Source: Symbiodinium natans
Lineage: Eukaryota; Sar; Dinophyceae; Suessiales; Symbiodiniaceae
Reading direction: 5' to 3'
Assembly: GCA_905221605.1 (NCBI GenBank)
Contig: CAJNDS010002285.1
Coordinates: 400,501-464,500 of the forward strand
DNA length: 64,000 nt
Below the pieces are notes generated by a model. It made no database searches and was not told the origin of the DNA. It worked only from the letters and a program-made list of their open reading frames with translations. Of the stretch, positions 33,744 to 45,700 are shown in pieces (the first letter of the stretch is position 1; each line of letters begins with the position of its first letter). The translations under genes and the position numbers were made by a program.

Positions 33744-36700
33744 GTAGGGTTTAGGGTTTAGATGTCAGGGTTTAGGGTTTAGGGTTCAGATGTTAGGGTT
33801 TAGGCTTTAGAGCTTTCAAACCGAAAGCCTTAAAAGCTTTAGGATTTCGGGCCAGGGCTTTTTGGGGTTTTAAAGGCTTGCTGTACATCCACAGTCCTAA
33901 GCCCTAAGCCCAAGCAGATCCGTGGGTTTCGGGCCAGGAATTTAGCACCTCAGAGTTTCAGACGTTGGTCGATAAAGAGTTTTCCTTCTGGGGTGCTTTT
34001 TCGGGTTTAGGGTTTAGGGTTCAGGGCTTAGGGTTTAGGGTTTAGCGTCTAGGGTTTTAGGGTTTAGGGTTTAGCTCAAACTCAGCATCCTTTGTCCGAT
34101 AGAGCTCACTTTCACACAGGGGTCTCAGCCCCAAGCCTCGGCAACGTATAGGTTCAACCCTATGCCCTCCCCCCTGTACCCAAAACCCTAAACGCCAAAC
34201 CCCAATCACTAAACCCTAAACCCTAAACCCTACAGATCCGTTTGTGCCTTGTCTTGCTGCCCGGAAGAGCGGCAGACTGGCCCTGAACCTAATTTTCGTC
34301 TGGGGGGTTTAGGGTTTAAGGTTTAGGGGTTCAGGGGTTCAGGGTTTAGGGGTTTAGGGTTTGGGGTTTAGGGTTTGGGGTTCAGACTTTAGGGGTTCTA
34401 GGGTTTAGAGCTTAGGGATCCAGACTTTAGACCCGAAGCCCCGAGCCCTCACTTGAGGCGTGCTGGCCGTGTCCCAGAACTCGGTGACATACCTCAAGGC
34501 GTGCGAGGGAGGTTGGGATGCTAGGTTTAGGGTTTAGGGTTTAGGGTTTAGGGTTTAGGGTTCAGGGTTCAGGGTTCAGGGTTCAGGGTTCAGGGTTTAC
34601 TGAGGGTTTAAGGTTTAGCTTGCAGCCGGTGTAGAACAACGGCTACCCAAGAAAAAAGACGAGGACAGGCGCCCGGTCTTGAAACGAGGAGTCATAGGAT
34701 AATGACCACAACCCAGTAGGAGCTGCAACGTCAAGCAGCAAGAGCAACCTGCAAAGCGAAGCCCATTGCAAAACTACCTCCGCGAAGCTAAGCGCATGGC
34801 CGCGAAACCCTAAACCCTAAACCCTAAACCCTAAACCCTAAACCCTAAACCCTAAACCTTAAACCCTAAACCCTGGAGTTGCAAACTCCCCTAAACCCTA
34901 CAACCACATGAAGCCCTAAACCCTAAACCCTAAACGCCCTATACCCTACAACCCCTAAGCCCTAAACCCTAGACTAACACCTAAACCCTAAGCCCTAGAC
35001 CCTGTCACGAGCCCCGACCTCCCACAAACACCTTCAAAGCCCCCAGGAGCATGGGTCTTCATTCACCCAGGCGCGCAGCGGGGGGTTTAGGGTTTCGCGT
35101 TTAGGTTTTCAGGGGGGCTTCAGGGCAAGTAACGATCTCTCTCTGACTCTCTCATCATTTTTTTTTGGGGGGATAGAGTTTTGGTTTGGGCTTGAACTCA
35201 TCGGGGCCATTGGGGCTGTAAGGGTTTGGGCGGAACAGAAGCAAGACTCTAACCTCCAAGCCCCCCGAAACTCTCCTTGCAGGGCTTCAACAAGTCCGAA
35301 ACGGGGCTTCCCAAAGTCGGGATCCCCCCTAACAAACCCCCCCCAAATGCTGTGATCCTTAGTATGGGAACCCGCAACAGGGTTTAGGGTTTAGACCCTA
35401 AACCCTAAACCCTAAACCCTAAACCCTAAACCCTAAGCCCTAAACCCTAAACCCTAAACCCCCAACCCTAAACCCTAAACCCTAAACCCTAAGCCCGAAC
35501 TTCGGAACCCCCCAAATGCCTCCAATGTGCGAGGCTTTGAACCTGGCTGGCATGCCCACCGAGCTGGAGGATGGTAGGCGCGACGGAGGGTCTAGGGTTT
35601 AGGGTTTAGGGTTTAGGGTTTCGGCGTTTGGGGGTTGTAGGGGCTTTGGCGGCTTAGGGTTGCGGGTTCGAGGGGTTGATTTTGGGATTTTGGTTGGTTG
35701 AGAGATTGGGGCTTAGGGTGGCCTACACCCCAGATCCTAAAGCCTGAACCCTAAAGCCCTAAACCCTAAACCCTTTTCCCTTGGCAGGACCAGCTTAGTG
35801 CGCAACGAGACGAAGCTTCCCGACTGCACTCAAAGGTTCCGGGGTTTTAGGGTTTAGGGTGCGTAGGGTTCGGGGTTTAATGTTTTTTACTCCCAAAACC
35901 CTTAGCCAACCTAAGGCAGGTTTCTTTCCCTAAGCCCTAAAACCCCTAAACTGTAAAGCCCTAAACCCTAAATCCCTTAATTTCCCCGAAGCCCTAAACC
36001 CTAAGCCCTAAGCCAACCCTAAACCCTAAACCCTAAACCCTAAACCCTAAACCCTAAACCCTAAACCCTAAACCCTAAACCCTAAACCCTAAACCCTAAA
36101 CCCTAAACCCTAAACCCTAAAACCTAAAACCTAAAACCTAAACCAAACCCTAAACCCTAAACGCTAAACCCTAAACCCTGTCTGCAAAGGTTGGACCTCC
36201 TTTTAGCCGACTGCAGCGCCGCCTCTACCCCAGGGTTCCTACCCAGCTCGAGTGTGTCAGGAGGGTTGTTTGGGGGTTTAGGGTTTCGGGTTTAGTAGGG
36301 TTTAGGGTTTAGGGTTTGGGTTGGGGAGTGTCAAGACATATTGCTCGGGGGTTAGCTAAGATGGGGTCGATCGAGGATCTTGGGAAGGGTTTGGGCTTAG
36401 TTCTGAGGGCTTTGAGGTGTGGGGTGTTGGACTTGGACTGACTGGCTTGCGTCTGAGGGTTTAAGACCCTATGAACCCTGAAGCTTGAACCCTAGACCCT
36501 ACTGAAGCCTTTTCACCCCCTAGACCCTAAATCCAAGAAGTATCCTGAGCAAAACCTTCCCCCCGAAGCCCAGCCTGCCATAGCCCAGCAAGACACACCC
36601 CCCCATGCCCACGCCGTGGCCCTGAGCAGGGTTTGGGTTGCGGGTGCAGGGCTTGGGGTTCCCCACGAAAACGAAAAAAAGGCCCTGTACCCTAAGGTCC

Positions 36701-39700
36701 TAGGGATCCGTAATGGGCCCAAAAGCCTCCGTAAACCCCTGCAGGCTCGAAGCCGTAGCCCTCACAGCTCCTGAATCGAAAGTTCTAAGCCCTACAGCCC
36801 CAAAAGGACCATCAGTCGATCCCAAGCCCGGGTCCCGAATCCCCAAACCCGAAACCCAAAAACTTTGAAAAAGGAGCTGTGGGCTCACGTGAAGCAGGGT
36901 CAGGGTCGATAATATTGATTGTTGTGACTGGCGAATGTATAATCTGGGGTTCCTTATATACGTATTGGTGAGTATATATACGTATATATATATATGTATA
37001 TATATATATGTATATGTATATATGTATAGTTTCGAGAGAGGTGTCCTTTTGGGGATATTGGCAACCAAAAGCCCCCCTTCATCTGTTGCTTGGTTCCCGT
37101 TCTTTTCTGAGGTGGTGCTCTCGCCGACGGCCCCATGGCCAGGTAGTTTCTGAGTCTTTTTCTCTAAGACACCAATCGAGGAGCTCAAAGGTTCAGGGCT
37201 TATGGGGTGTGTAGGGCTTGTGGGGATTATGGGGTTTAGGGTTTAGGGTTCAGGGTTCAGGGTTTGGGGCATACTGTATGGGGGCTTCATGGAGTTTATG
37301 GAAATTCTGGGGCTTATAGGGTTTGGGGTCTTTTAGGGTTGTCGCGGGAAGGTGCTTTGGGTAGACTTCGTTGACTGCGGAACATGGAAGAGGTTTAAGG
37401 ACTTTGGGGTTTAGGTTTAGGGTTCAGGGTTTCGGGTTTGGGTTTAGGGTTTGGTTCAGGGTTTAGGGTTTAGGGTTTAGGGTTTAGGGTTTAGGGTTTA
37501 GGGTTTAGGGTTTAGGGCTCAAAAGACGCCCGAAATCCCTCAACTCTTCCGGGAAAGTCTGGTTTCAGTGGGGTTCGAGGTGCGGTGTTGGCTTGCTCCT
37601 TTCGTGGAGTACAAGCTTCAGTACAGGGATGAACAGCCAGCTCTGTAGACCTAAACCCTCAAACCGCGCCAGAAAACCTGCGGGCTAGGGTTTATAGGGT
37701 TAGGGTTCAGGGTCTAGGGTTTAGGGTTTAGGGTTTAAGGGTTCGGGTTTAGGGTTTCGGGTTTAGGGTTCAGGGTTCAGGGTTCAGGGTTTAAGGTTTA
37801 GGGTTTAGGGTTTAGGGTTTAGGGTTTAGGGCTTAGGGTTTAGGGTTTAGGGTTTAGGGTTTAGGGTTTAGGGCTCCACCTCGAGCCCAGGTCGTTCTCT
37901 TCTCAATCCACCCCACCGGCCGCCCAAAGCTCAGAGTACGCTGAGGATCCTAAAATCCCTGGGGCCTAAAGTGTGGGGTGTGGAATCAAGGGCCTTGGGT
38001 TCAGGGTTCTTGAGTTCAGGATATGCTTTCTTGTTTTGACTTTTTTTTGGGGGGGGGGGGGGGAAAGCCCTCGGCTAGGCAGGAAGACCTATTCTTTGAG
38101 CGGAGGGGAAGATGAAGACCGATTACAGGGGCCGACATAATTGCCAGAACTATCTCTTTATAGTTCTTGTGAGAGTTATGTAGAAACTGCCCCAATTCAC
38201 TCAGTCCAATGAAACAGACCCCTATATTGCCTAGACTCGAAGAAGCAACCCCCCCTCAGAATCTAGGTTATCATGATGTGAAAGCCCTTATACCTCTAGG
38301 CAACCTGCAAATCCCGCAAGTGTTGGATCCTCATAGGTAAACCCCAAGTGCACAACCCCAACCCTACGTCCTAAACCGAAACCCTAAACCCTAAACCCCA
38401 AGTGCACAACCCTAACCCTACATACACCCCACCCAGAAGAGGCCTCTACCTGGCGCACCTCGTCCTGACCGGCCGGGACGCCGTCACCGACATCGTCTGG
38501 ACGTCGCCAGGGCAGGCCGGCCTCCTCCGAAAGTCTCCCCTTTGAGGGGTTGAGGGTTTAGGGGTTTAGGGTTGAGGGTTTAGGGTTTAGGGTTGCAAGG
38601 AGCCCCTGGATTTCGAGTTTGGGGTGTAGGGTCCAGGGTTTGGAACTTAGGATGTAAGGGGAACGCTCGAACTCCCACCCCACAGAACATCAACCCTTGC
38701 CCCTCAGCAGAAGAAACAGCACAAGCTGAACAGAATGCATCGGGAATACATAGTACAAGAATTTCAATGACGACGATATCTTAAAGCCATGGCAACAGCA
38801 CACAGCAATAATGGCAGTAGCAAATCAGGAATGAAGATTTCTGCTCGCAAGAAGAATGGCAGTAGTACAATACGTGTTACAAACCGTGGCAGTACTGCTA
38901 GAAGGAAAACGAGTCATGCATTGCCAACCAAAAAGAAAGACGCCCAAAACCAACTACTTTCTGATCTAGTCTTTTGTAGGGTCTACTCTTTTGTAGGGTA
39001 TTACTATAAACCCTAAACCCTAAACCCTAAACCCTAAACCCTAAGCCCTAAAACCCTAAACCCCGAACCCTAAACCCGAAACCCTAAACCCTAAACCCTA
39101 AAACCCTAAAACCCTAAACCCTAAACCTTAAACCCTAAACCCTAAACCCTAAACCCTAAACCCTAAACCCTAAACCCTAAACCCTAAACCCTAAACCCTA
39201 AACCCTAAACCCTAAACCCTACGCAGCCCACCTGACCAGCACTCGCCGGCGTGGGAGCTGCGGAGTTGGGGTGCCAGCCCGAGATGAAAGCAGCCTTTAG
39301 AGTGTTTAGGGGTTTAGGGTTTAGGGTTTGGGTTTTGGGTTTAGGGTTTAGGGTTAGGGTTTAGGGTTTAGGGTTTAGGGTTTTGGGTTTTGGGTTTTGG
39401 GTTTTGGGTTTAGGGCTTAGGGTTATTCTTTAGGGTGTTTAGGGTTTAGGGTTTATAGGGTTTAGGGTTTAGGGTTTAGGGTTTAGGGTTTAGGGTTTAG
39501 GGTTTAGGGTTTAGGGTTTAGGGTTTAGGGTTTAGAGTGGAGACGTCGTATTTGGCTCCATACCTCCGGCGGAACTTGTGGGAGCGTTTTCAGGATGATC
39601 GCCACCTGCAAGGTGAAGACTTCTCGGGAGGTTTATGGGGTTTGGGGTTTAGGGTTTGCAAGATGTCGCGATTATCGGATTAGGGTAGAAAGCTATAAGG

Positions 39701-42700
39701 CTTGTGCGTTTTAGGGTTTAGGGGTTCAGGGTTCAGGGTCTCGGGCTTGTTACACATGACGAGGAAGGGCCTTGCGATATAGGCGGTTTTCGTTTGTGGG
39801 GTTTAAGTTGATGTTCAGTGTGTTTGCGGGTCAATTGCAGAGTGGCGCTCTAAGCCCTAAACCTCCTCAAACCCTTTCAGCCCTAGACATTTTAAATGGG
39901 GCATATGTGCATGCGTATAGTGTTCTGCGAGCGACACAGGTTTTAAACAGGGTTTAAGCTTTACTAGGGTGTGTGCAGTGTTCGACATAGGTTTTCATGG
40001 AGTTGGTCGTGCATTGCACGGTTCAGGGGCTTGAAGTTTGTAGAGGGCTCCAGGTGTACGCGTGCCCACGAACCCTAAAACCCTGAGGCTCGTACCTAGA
40101 GGCACGCAGGGGATCTAGGGGGTTGAGCCAGAAGCTCAGCACGGATGCACTAGATGCGTGTTGTTGTTGCTTGGCGACACGTGCTCATACGCTTTTAGGC
40201 ACCTTCTTCTCCTTGCTAAATAACCCCTCCACAAGCTCTAAGCCTCCTAAACCGTAATGTTACAAACCCTCAGCTAACTTCCGTTAAAGCCCTTAGCTAA
40301 CCTCACCCCTTCTGATCCAAAACGCCAAAAAAACCCGTCCTCTGAGGTGAGGACTTTGTCTGTCTCGTGGACATGGTGGGCTCCGTCAGCATGCTCAAGG
40401 TCCAGGGCTCAGCATAGAGTTCAAGGGTCTGGGGGGAGGGGGGGGGGGGGAGTTCAGGGGAGGCTTATGATGTATAATTTCCTGCAGTGGGTTTTGAAAG
40501 GGAAGCTATCTTAGAATGTGTTCATGGAGCAAAACGGGCCAACACGGATGGCTTGCACAGCTGACAGGCGTTACGTGACACCCGCAGCTCAATGAGCCCT
40601 CGAAGCCTAAAGCCGAAGGCTCTGAAAGGTCCAACGACTTCACAACAGACCCTAAACCCTGAACCCCAAACCCCAAACCCCAAGCCCCAAACCCTAAACC
40701 CTAAACCTCAAACCCCCAACCCCAAACCCGAAACTTAGCTGCAGACTCCGGTCCTCTGAGAGGAGAGGTGCTGGAAATAGGACCCCAAGCCACCCACTTC
40801 TCCCTTTGCGTCAGTGTCCATGTGAGGGGTTTAGGGTTTAGGGTTTAGGGTTCAGGGTGTAGGCTTTAGGCGAGCTTGGGGTGCCCCCACCTGGAAACTC
40901 CTCCCTTCAGACTAAGTCCCTGCCCTCAGTATGGTCCCTTACCCGAGTTTATAGGGATCCGAAGTATGGGCCCTTGTTATATATAGTGTATTTATAAGGG
41001 TTATGCAACAAGGGACCCAACATTAAGGGCCCATACTTGGAACCCTGAGAGAAGAGCCAGCAGCCGTGTCGCCAATCTCTTGAATCCCAAGCCCTGAGCT
41101 GAAATTCCGAAGCCCCTAAACCCTAAACCCTAAACCCTAAACCCTAAACCCTAAACCCTAAACCCTAAACCCTAAACCCTAAACCCTAAACCCTAAACCC
41201 TAAACCCTAAACCCAGATAAGATCCGGCACCCAAAGCCCTGAAAGTTGACTCTGCCCCACCCGAGGCCCGTGCAGGGTTGAGGGTTGAGGGGTGGTTTAG
41301 GGCTTGTGAGGGCTTTGAGTTTAGAAACCCTGACGCACTTCCAAGGCGACGGTATCAAAGAAGAAGCTGCCAAGCACGTTGCACCTCGACACAGCCTACC
41401 GGTAGGGAGGAGCAAATCCCAGAACTTCAGCCCTAGACCTCAAACCCTCAAGGCCCCTGGACCTAACATCCCTGTCCTGGCTCCTGAAGTTCGAAACCCT
41501 AAAATGTAAACCCTGGCACCGTCTGTTCTCAGAGGTTACTCAAACCCTGGCCACAACCTAACCCCTGCAAGTAGGAGCCTTAATGAGAAGCTTGGGGTCT
41601 TTGTGGGTTTGGGATGTAGGTGTTCGTAGAGCTTTGGCGCTTCGGGGTGGTGGTCGGGCTGACCGCCTTCATGGGGACTCCTAGAACAGGCCGTGTGGGG
41701 AAGCGGGCCATTAAACCCTAGGCCTGGACCCTAAACATCCAGCACACCACATTCCCAATCTCCTAAACCCTAGACGCCTGAACCGGTGAGTCTCGAACTT
41801 CAGGCCTCACAAAGCTAGCTGGCGTCACGTCCCAGTTCAGCCCAAACTCACTTCCTGACCCTTACCTTGCGCTTTTCAACCCAATTCTCAACCAGTGCCT
41901 TAGTTCAACAGATCCCGATACATCCCAGACCCCCCGCCTAACCTTCATCCCAAACCTCGGCAAAACCTTCACCCCAAGTTATACCAAGCCCCAAACCGAA
42001 GCAACTCACCCAACATTGCATTTCATCCAACCAAAAACACCCAAACATATCCAAAACAAGCAAACCTCCTTCGTCGGCCTCATTCCTTCCGCGATCTCCT
42101 ACACCAAAAACCCTTCTCCGCCTTAAGCCTCAAAGTCCAACAGTCACCTCTGACAGCCTCGATGGCCCTCCACCTCAAGCCTGAAACCCTAAACCCCTAA
42201 ACCTAAACCCTAAACCCCTCAACCCCTAAACCTGTGAACCCTAAACCCCTAAACCCTAAAACCTAAACCCCAAACCCTAAACCCTAACCCCAAACCCTAA
42301 ACCCAAGACACGAGCAAAGCCTTTCCCCGAGGCAGCCGCTGAAGCGGCCGCGTCTGCACCAGCCAGGAGTAAAAGAGTTCTTAGTGTTTTGGGTTTAAGT
42401 AGTGTTTAGGGTTTAATTTGGGTTTAGGGTTAGGGTTTAGGGTTTAGGGTTTAGGGTTTAGGGTTTAGGGTTTAGGGTTTAGGGTTTAGGGTTTAGGGTT
42501 TAGGGTTTAGGGTTTAGGGTTTAGGGTTTAGGGTTTAGGGTTTAGGGTTTAGGGTTTAGGGTTTAGGGTTTAGGGTTTAGGGTTTAGGGTTTAGGGTTTA
42601 GGGTTTAGGGTTTAGGGTTTAGGGTTTAGGGTTTAGGGTTTAGGGCTTAGCGAGTTTAAGGGTTATTCGGGTTTAGGGCTTAGTGAGGTTTTGGGGTTTG

Positions 42701-45700
42701 GGGTTTAGGGGGCTTGGGGTTTATCGCGTTGTAGAGTTTGGGGTTGAGAGGGGTTTAGGCTTGGGGTTAAGGGCTTGGGGTTTGGGGGTTCAATGGGGCT
42801 TCGGGCTTGGGCGTGGGAAGGATTAGGGGAAAGCAGGTTTGGGTGTCTGTGCTCAACAAGGATCTGCGGGGGGTTGGCCTTGCGGGTTTTAGGGCGCTCT
42901 ACTTGACTTGGCATCTCAAGGGGGTTTCGGGTTTGAAGTTGGGCACTCAAGCCTTACAAGCTATCCGAGGCCCTAGGAGTGTTGTGTGCTAGCTTCGGGG
43001 TTTCGGGTTTGAGGTTTCGGGTTAGAGCCCAAATGCTCGGGGCGGGGAGGGGGGGGGGGGGGGTAGGCAGAAACATTTGGGCGGAGGAGTGAGTGAAACC
43101 TGCTATCAATGCTACATCCTGAAGAGCCCTAAATCCTAACCCAGAACCCTCAACCCTAAAAACCTAAACCCCAAACCCTATACCCGAAACCCTAGAACCT
43201 AAATGGGGGAGTTGCCCGTAGCCGTAGCCTCTCCGCCACGTGCCTCACAGAGGCCCCCTGTCTACGAAGACGAGTCTGAAACCCTAAACCCTAAAGCCCT
43301 TTATGACCTGAATGCCCCTTGGCCCAGTCTGAAACCCTAAACCCTAAAGCCCTTTCTGGCCTTAATGCCCCTTCTCCCTCTGCAAGCCTAAACTCGAGAA
43401 CAGGAGAGCTGCCCATCCAGTCACTGAAGCTCAAGGACTACCAGCTGACCAGTTGTAATTAGGGCTTTGGGAAGCAGAGAGTATTTGGTGGTTCCTCGGT
43501 GGCCACTCTTCAGTCATCCGGGTAGCCACAGGTTGGCACGTTATGTTTACCAGCGCGTGCTGAGAAGCGCGTGTTCCCTGAGAGGGATTCTATCACCACC
43601 GAGGACGTGGATTCTTCAAACTGGGATAAATAGAACATAGAGTTTTGGGGGGTTGTTATAGTAGAAGTACAAAGGGACCATCATAAGGGAGTATTATTAG
43701 TAATTCTTCCGACCCCTAAAGTATTCTTGGAGTGGGTCCCAGCCGACTATCCCCGCAGAATGCCCGGAAAGTATGTCCTGGAGCGTCCGGTCCCAGGTGA
43801 TCCCCAGGATGACCATCCAATTTCTTGGCTTCAGGGTTTAGGGTTTAGGGTTTAGGGTTTAGGGTTTAGGGTTTAGAGTTTAGGGTTTAGGGTTGGGCTG
43901 ATGTATATCCCCCCCCCCTTGATTATTTGGGCGTGCCTATTTGCGGTTCCCCTCATTTTCTACAGGTTTACATAAACGTATGTATATATATATATATATT
44001 CAAACCCTACACCACCGTTATAACCACGGCAAAAAGTCGGTGATGATGTAGGCACCCCAACCCTATAGGGTTCAGGTTGACAGGCTTAGGGTTTAAGATT
44101 GAGGCATTAAAACGTAAGCCCGCAATGAAACCCAAACCCTAACCGTTCAACCCGATAGAGTTAAGGTTAAGGGGTTAGGCATTTTGATTTAGGCAATTTA
44201 AACTTTAAACCTAAACGCATAGAGCATTTGAAACGAAAACTCATAGAGTTTTAACCTTAAGGGTTGAAGGTTCGGGCAATTAAACCTTAACCCTGAACCA
44301 TTTAGGGTCAGAGCCCTAAAACCCGATAGGGCTCTACAAGGTTCAAAGGTTTAACTCTAAAGAGTGGTGCTGAAGGTATACATGCCCAGACCTTAGGCTT
44401 TCTCGAACCATTGAACCCTATAGGGTTTAAAGGTTTAGGGTTTAAGGTTTGGGCATTCCCTGTACGATAGAACCTTAAAACCTTTAGGGCTTGGGGTTTA
44501 AATCCCTAAACCTCAAATCCCATAGGGTTATGCCGGTTTTTGTAAGGCTTTCGTCCCGGTGACGCGAGAATACTGTGAGCAAATGTCCTTTCACGACTTC
44601 ATGGGAGTCAAAATATAAACCAACCATATTGTTAGATGATGGAAATCAGGTTTTGCTTATCGGGGGATGGTTGCGTGAGATATCTTGGCGAAGGTAAAGC
44701 GTTTAGGATGGATGTTTTGTTTTGCTTATTGGGGCTTCTTTTCGGTTTATTACATGTATATAAATCAAACCCTGAACCAAGTTATAACCGCAGCCAACAA
44801 GTTATAACCTTGTCATATACACATATCCGCAGAGCTCGTCACTTTCACTAATTCTTGGGATTCAAAATATAAACAAACTCGTCAAATGATGGAATTCAAG
44901 TTTTGCTTATCGGGGGATGGTTGCTTGAGATGTCTTCGCTAAGGTAAAGTCTTTAGGATAGATGTTTTGTTTTGCTTATTGGGGCGCGATGCGGTTCCCC
45001 ATGTTCTTATGGGTTTACATATGTGTATATAAATCAAACCCTAACCCATAGTTATAAAGCCGCTGTGCAGTCGAGAGACCTCGCAGGCATAATTAATCTA
45101 GGGCCAACACCAATATTGAATATTGAGTTTTTTTCAATATTCAATACCGGGCAGAATCCAAGATCCAAGATCCAGGATGCCCACGGGAGAAATTCTGAAG
45201 CAATCTTGGATCCCACCCGGGCCCTGGATCGAAGATTGATCCGGAAATTCTCCCGTGGGCATCTTGGATCTTGGATCTTGGATCCCACCCAATATTGAGT
45301 ATTGAAAAAAATGTCAATATTCAATATTGGGTTGGATCCAAGGCTCAGTCCCTTCCACCTTAACACGGTTATCTTCAAGAAAGCAAGTCCCTTAGACCTT
45401 AACAGGGTTAAAACATCCAGAAAAAACTTAACACAGTTAAATCCTCAAGAATGCCTAAAAAAGCAGGGGGGGGATATACACGTACCCTTAGGGTTTAGGG
45501 TTTCGGGTTTCGGGTTTAGGGTTTAGGGTTTAGGGTTTAGGGATCCTCGAAGGAAACGCACTTTTGATGTTGCAATGCAAGGCCTCAGCACGAACACCTC
45601 CAATGAACATCGGCACTGGCTGTCCAGGAGCTGTTATCAGTTCACGAGCAGCTGCGTGCCGGGCCAAGCCATCGTGGAAGCTAGACCTCCCTAAACCGTA

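Noticed and set aside
36700-37188. 162-codon - strand frame
   Set aside because: Reads through a TA microsatellite and degenerate repeats; no conserved composition or motif.
45052-45378. Overlapping 108-codon frames on both strands
   Set aside because: They mirror each other across the foldback element, as expected from a palindrome.
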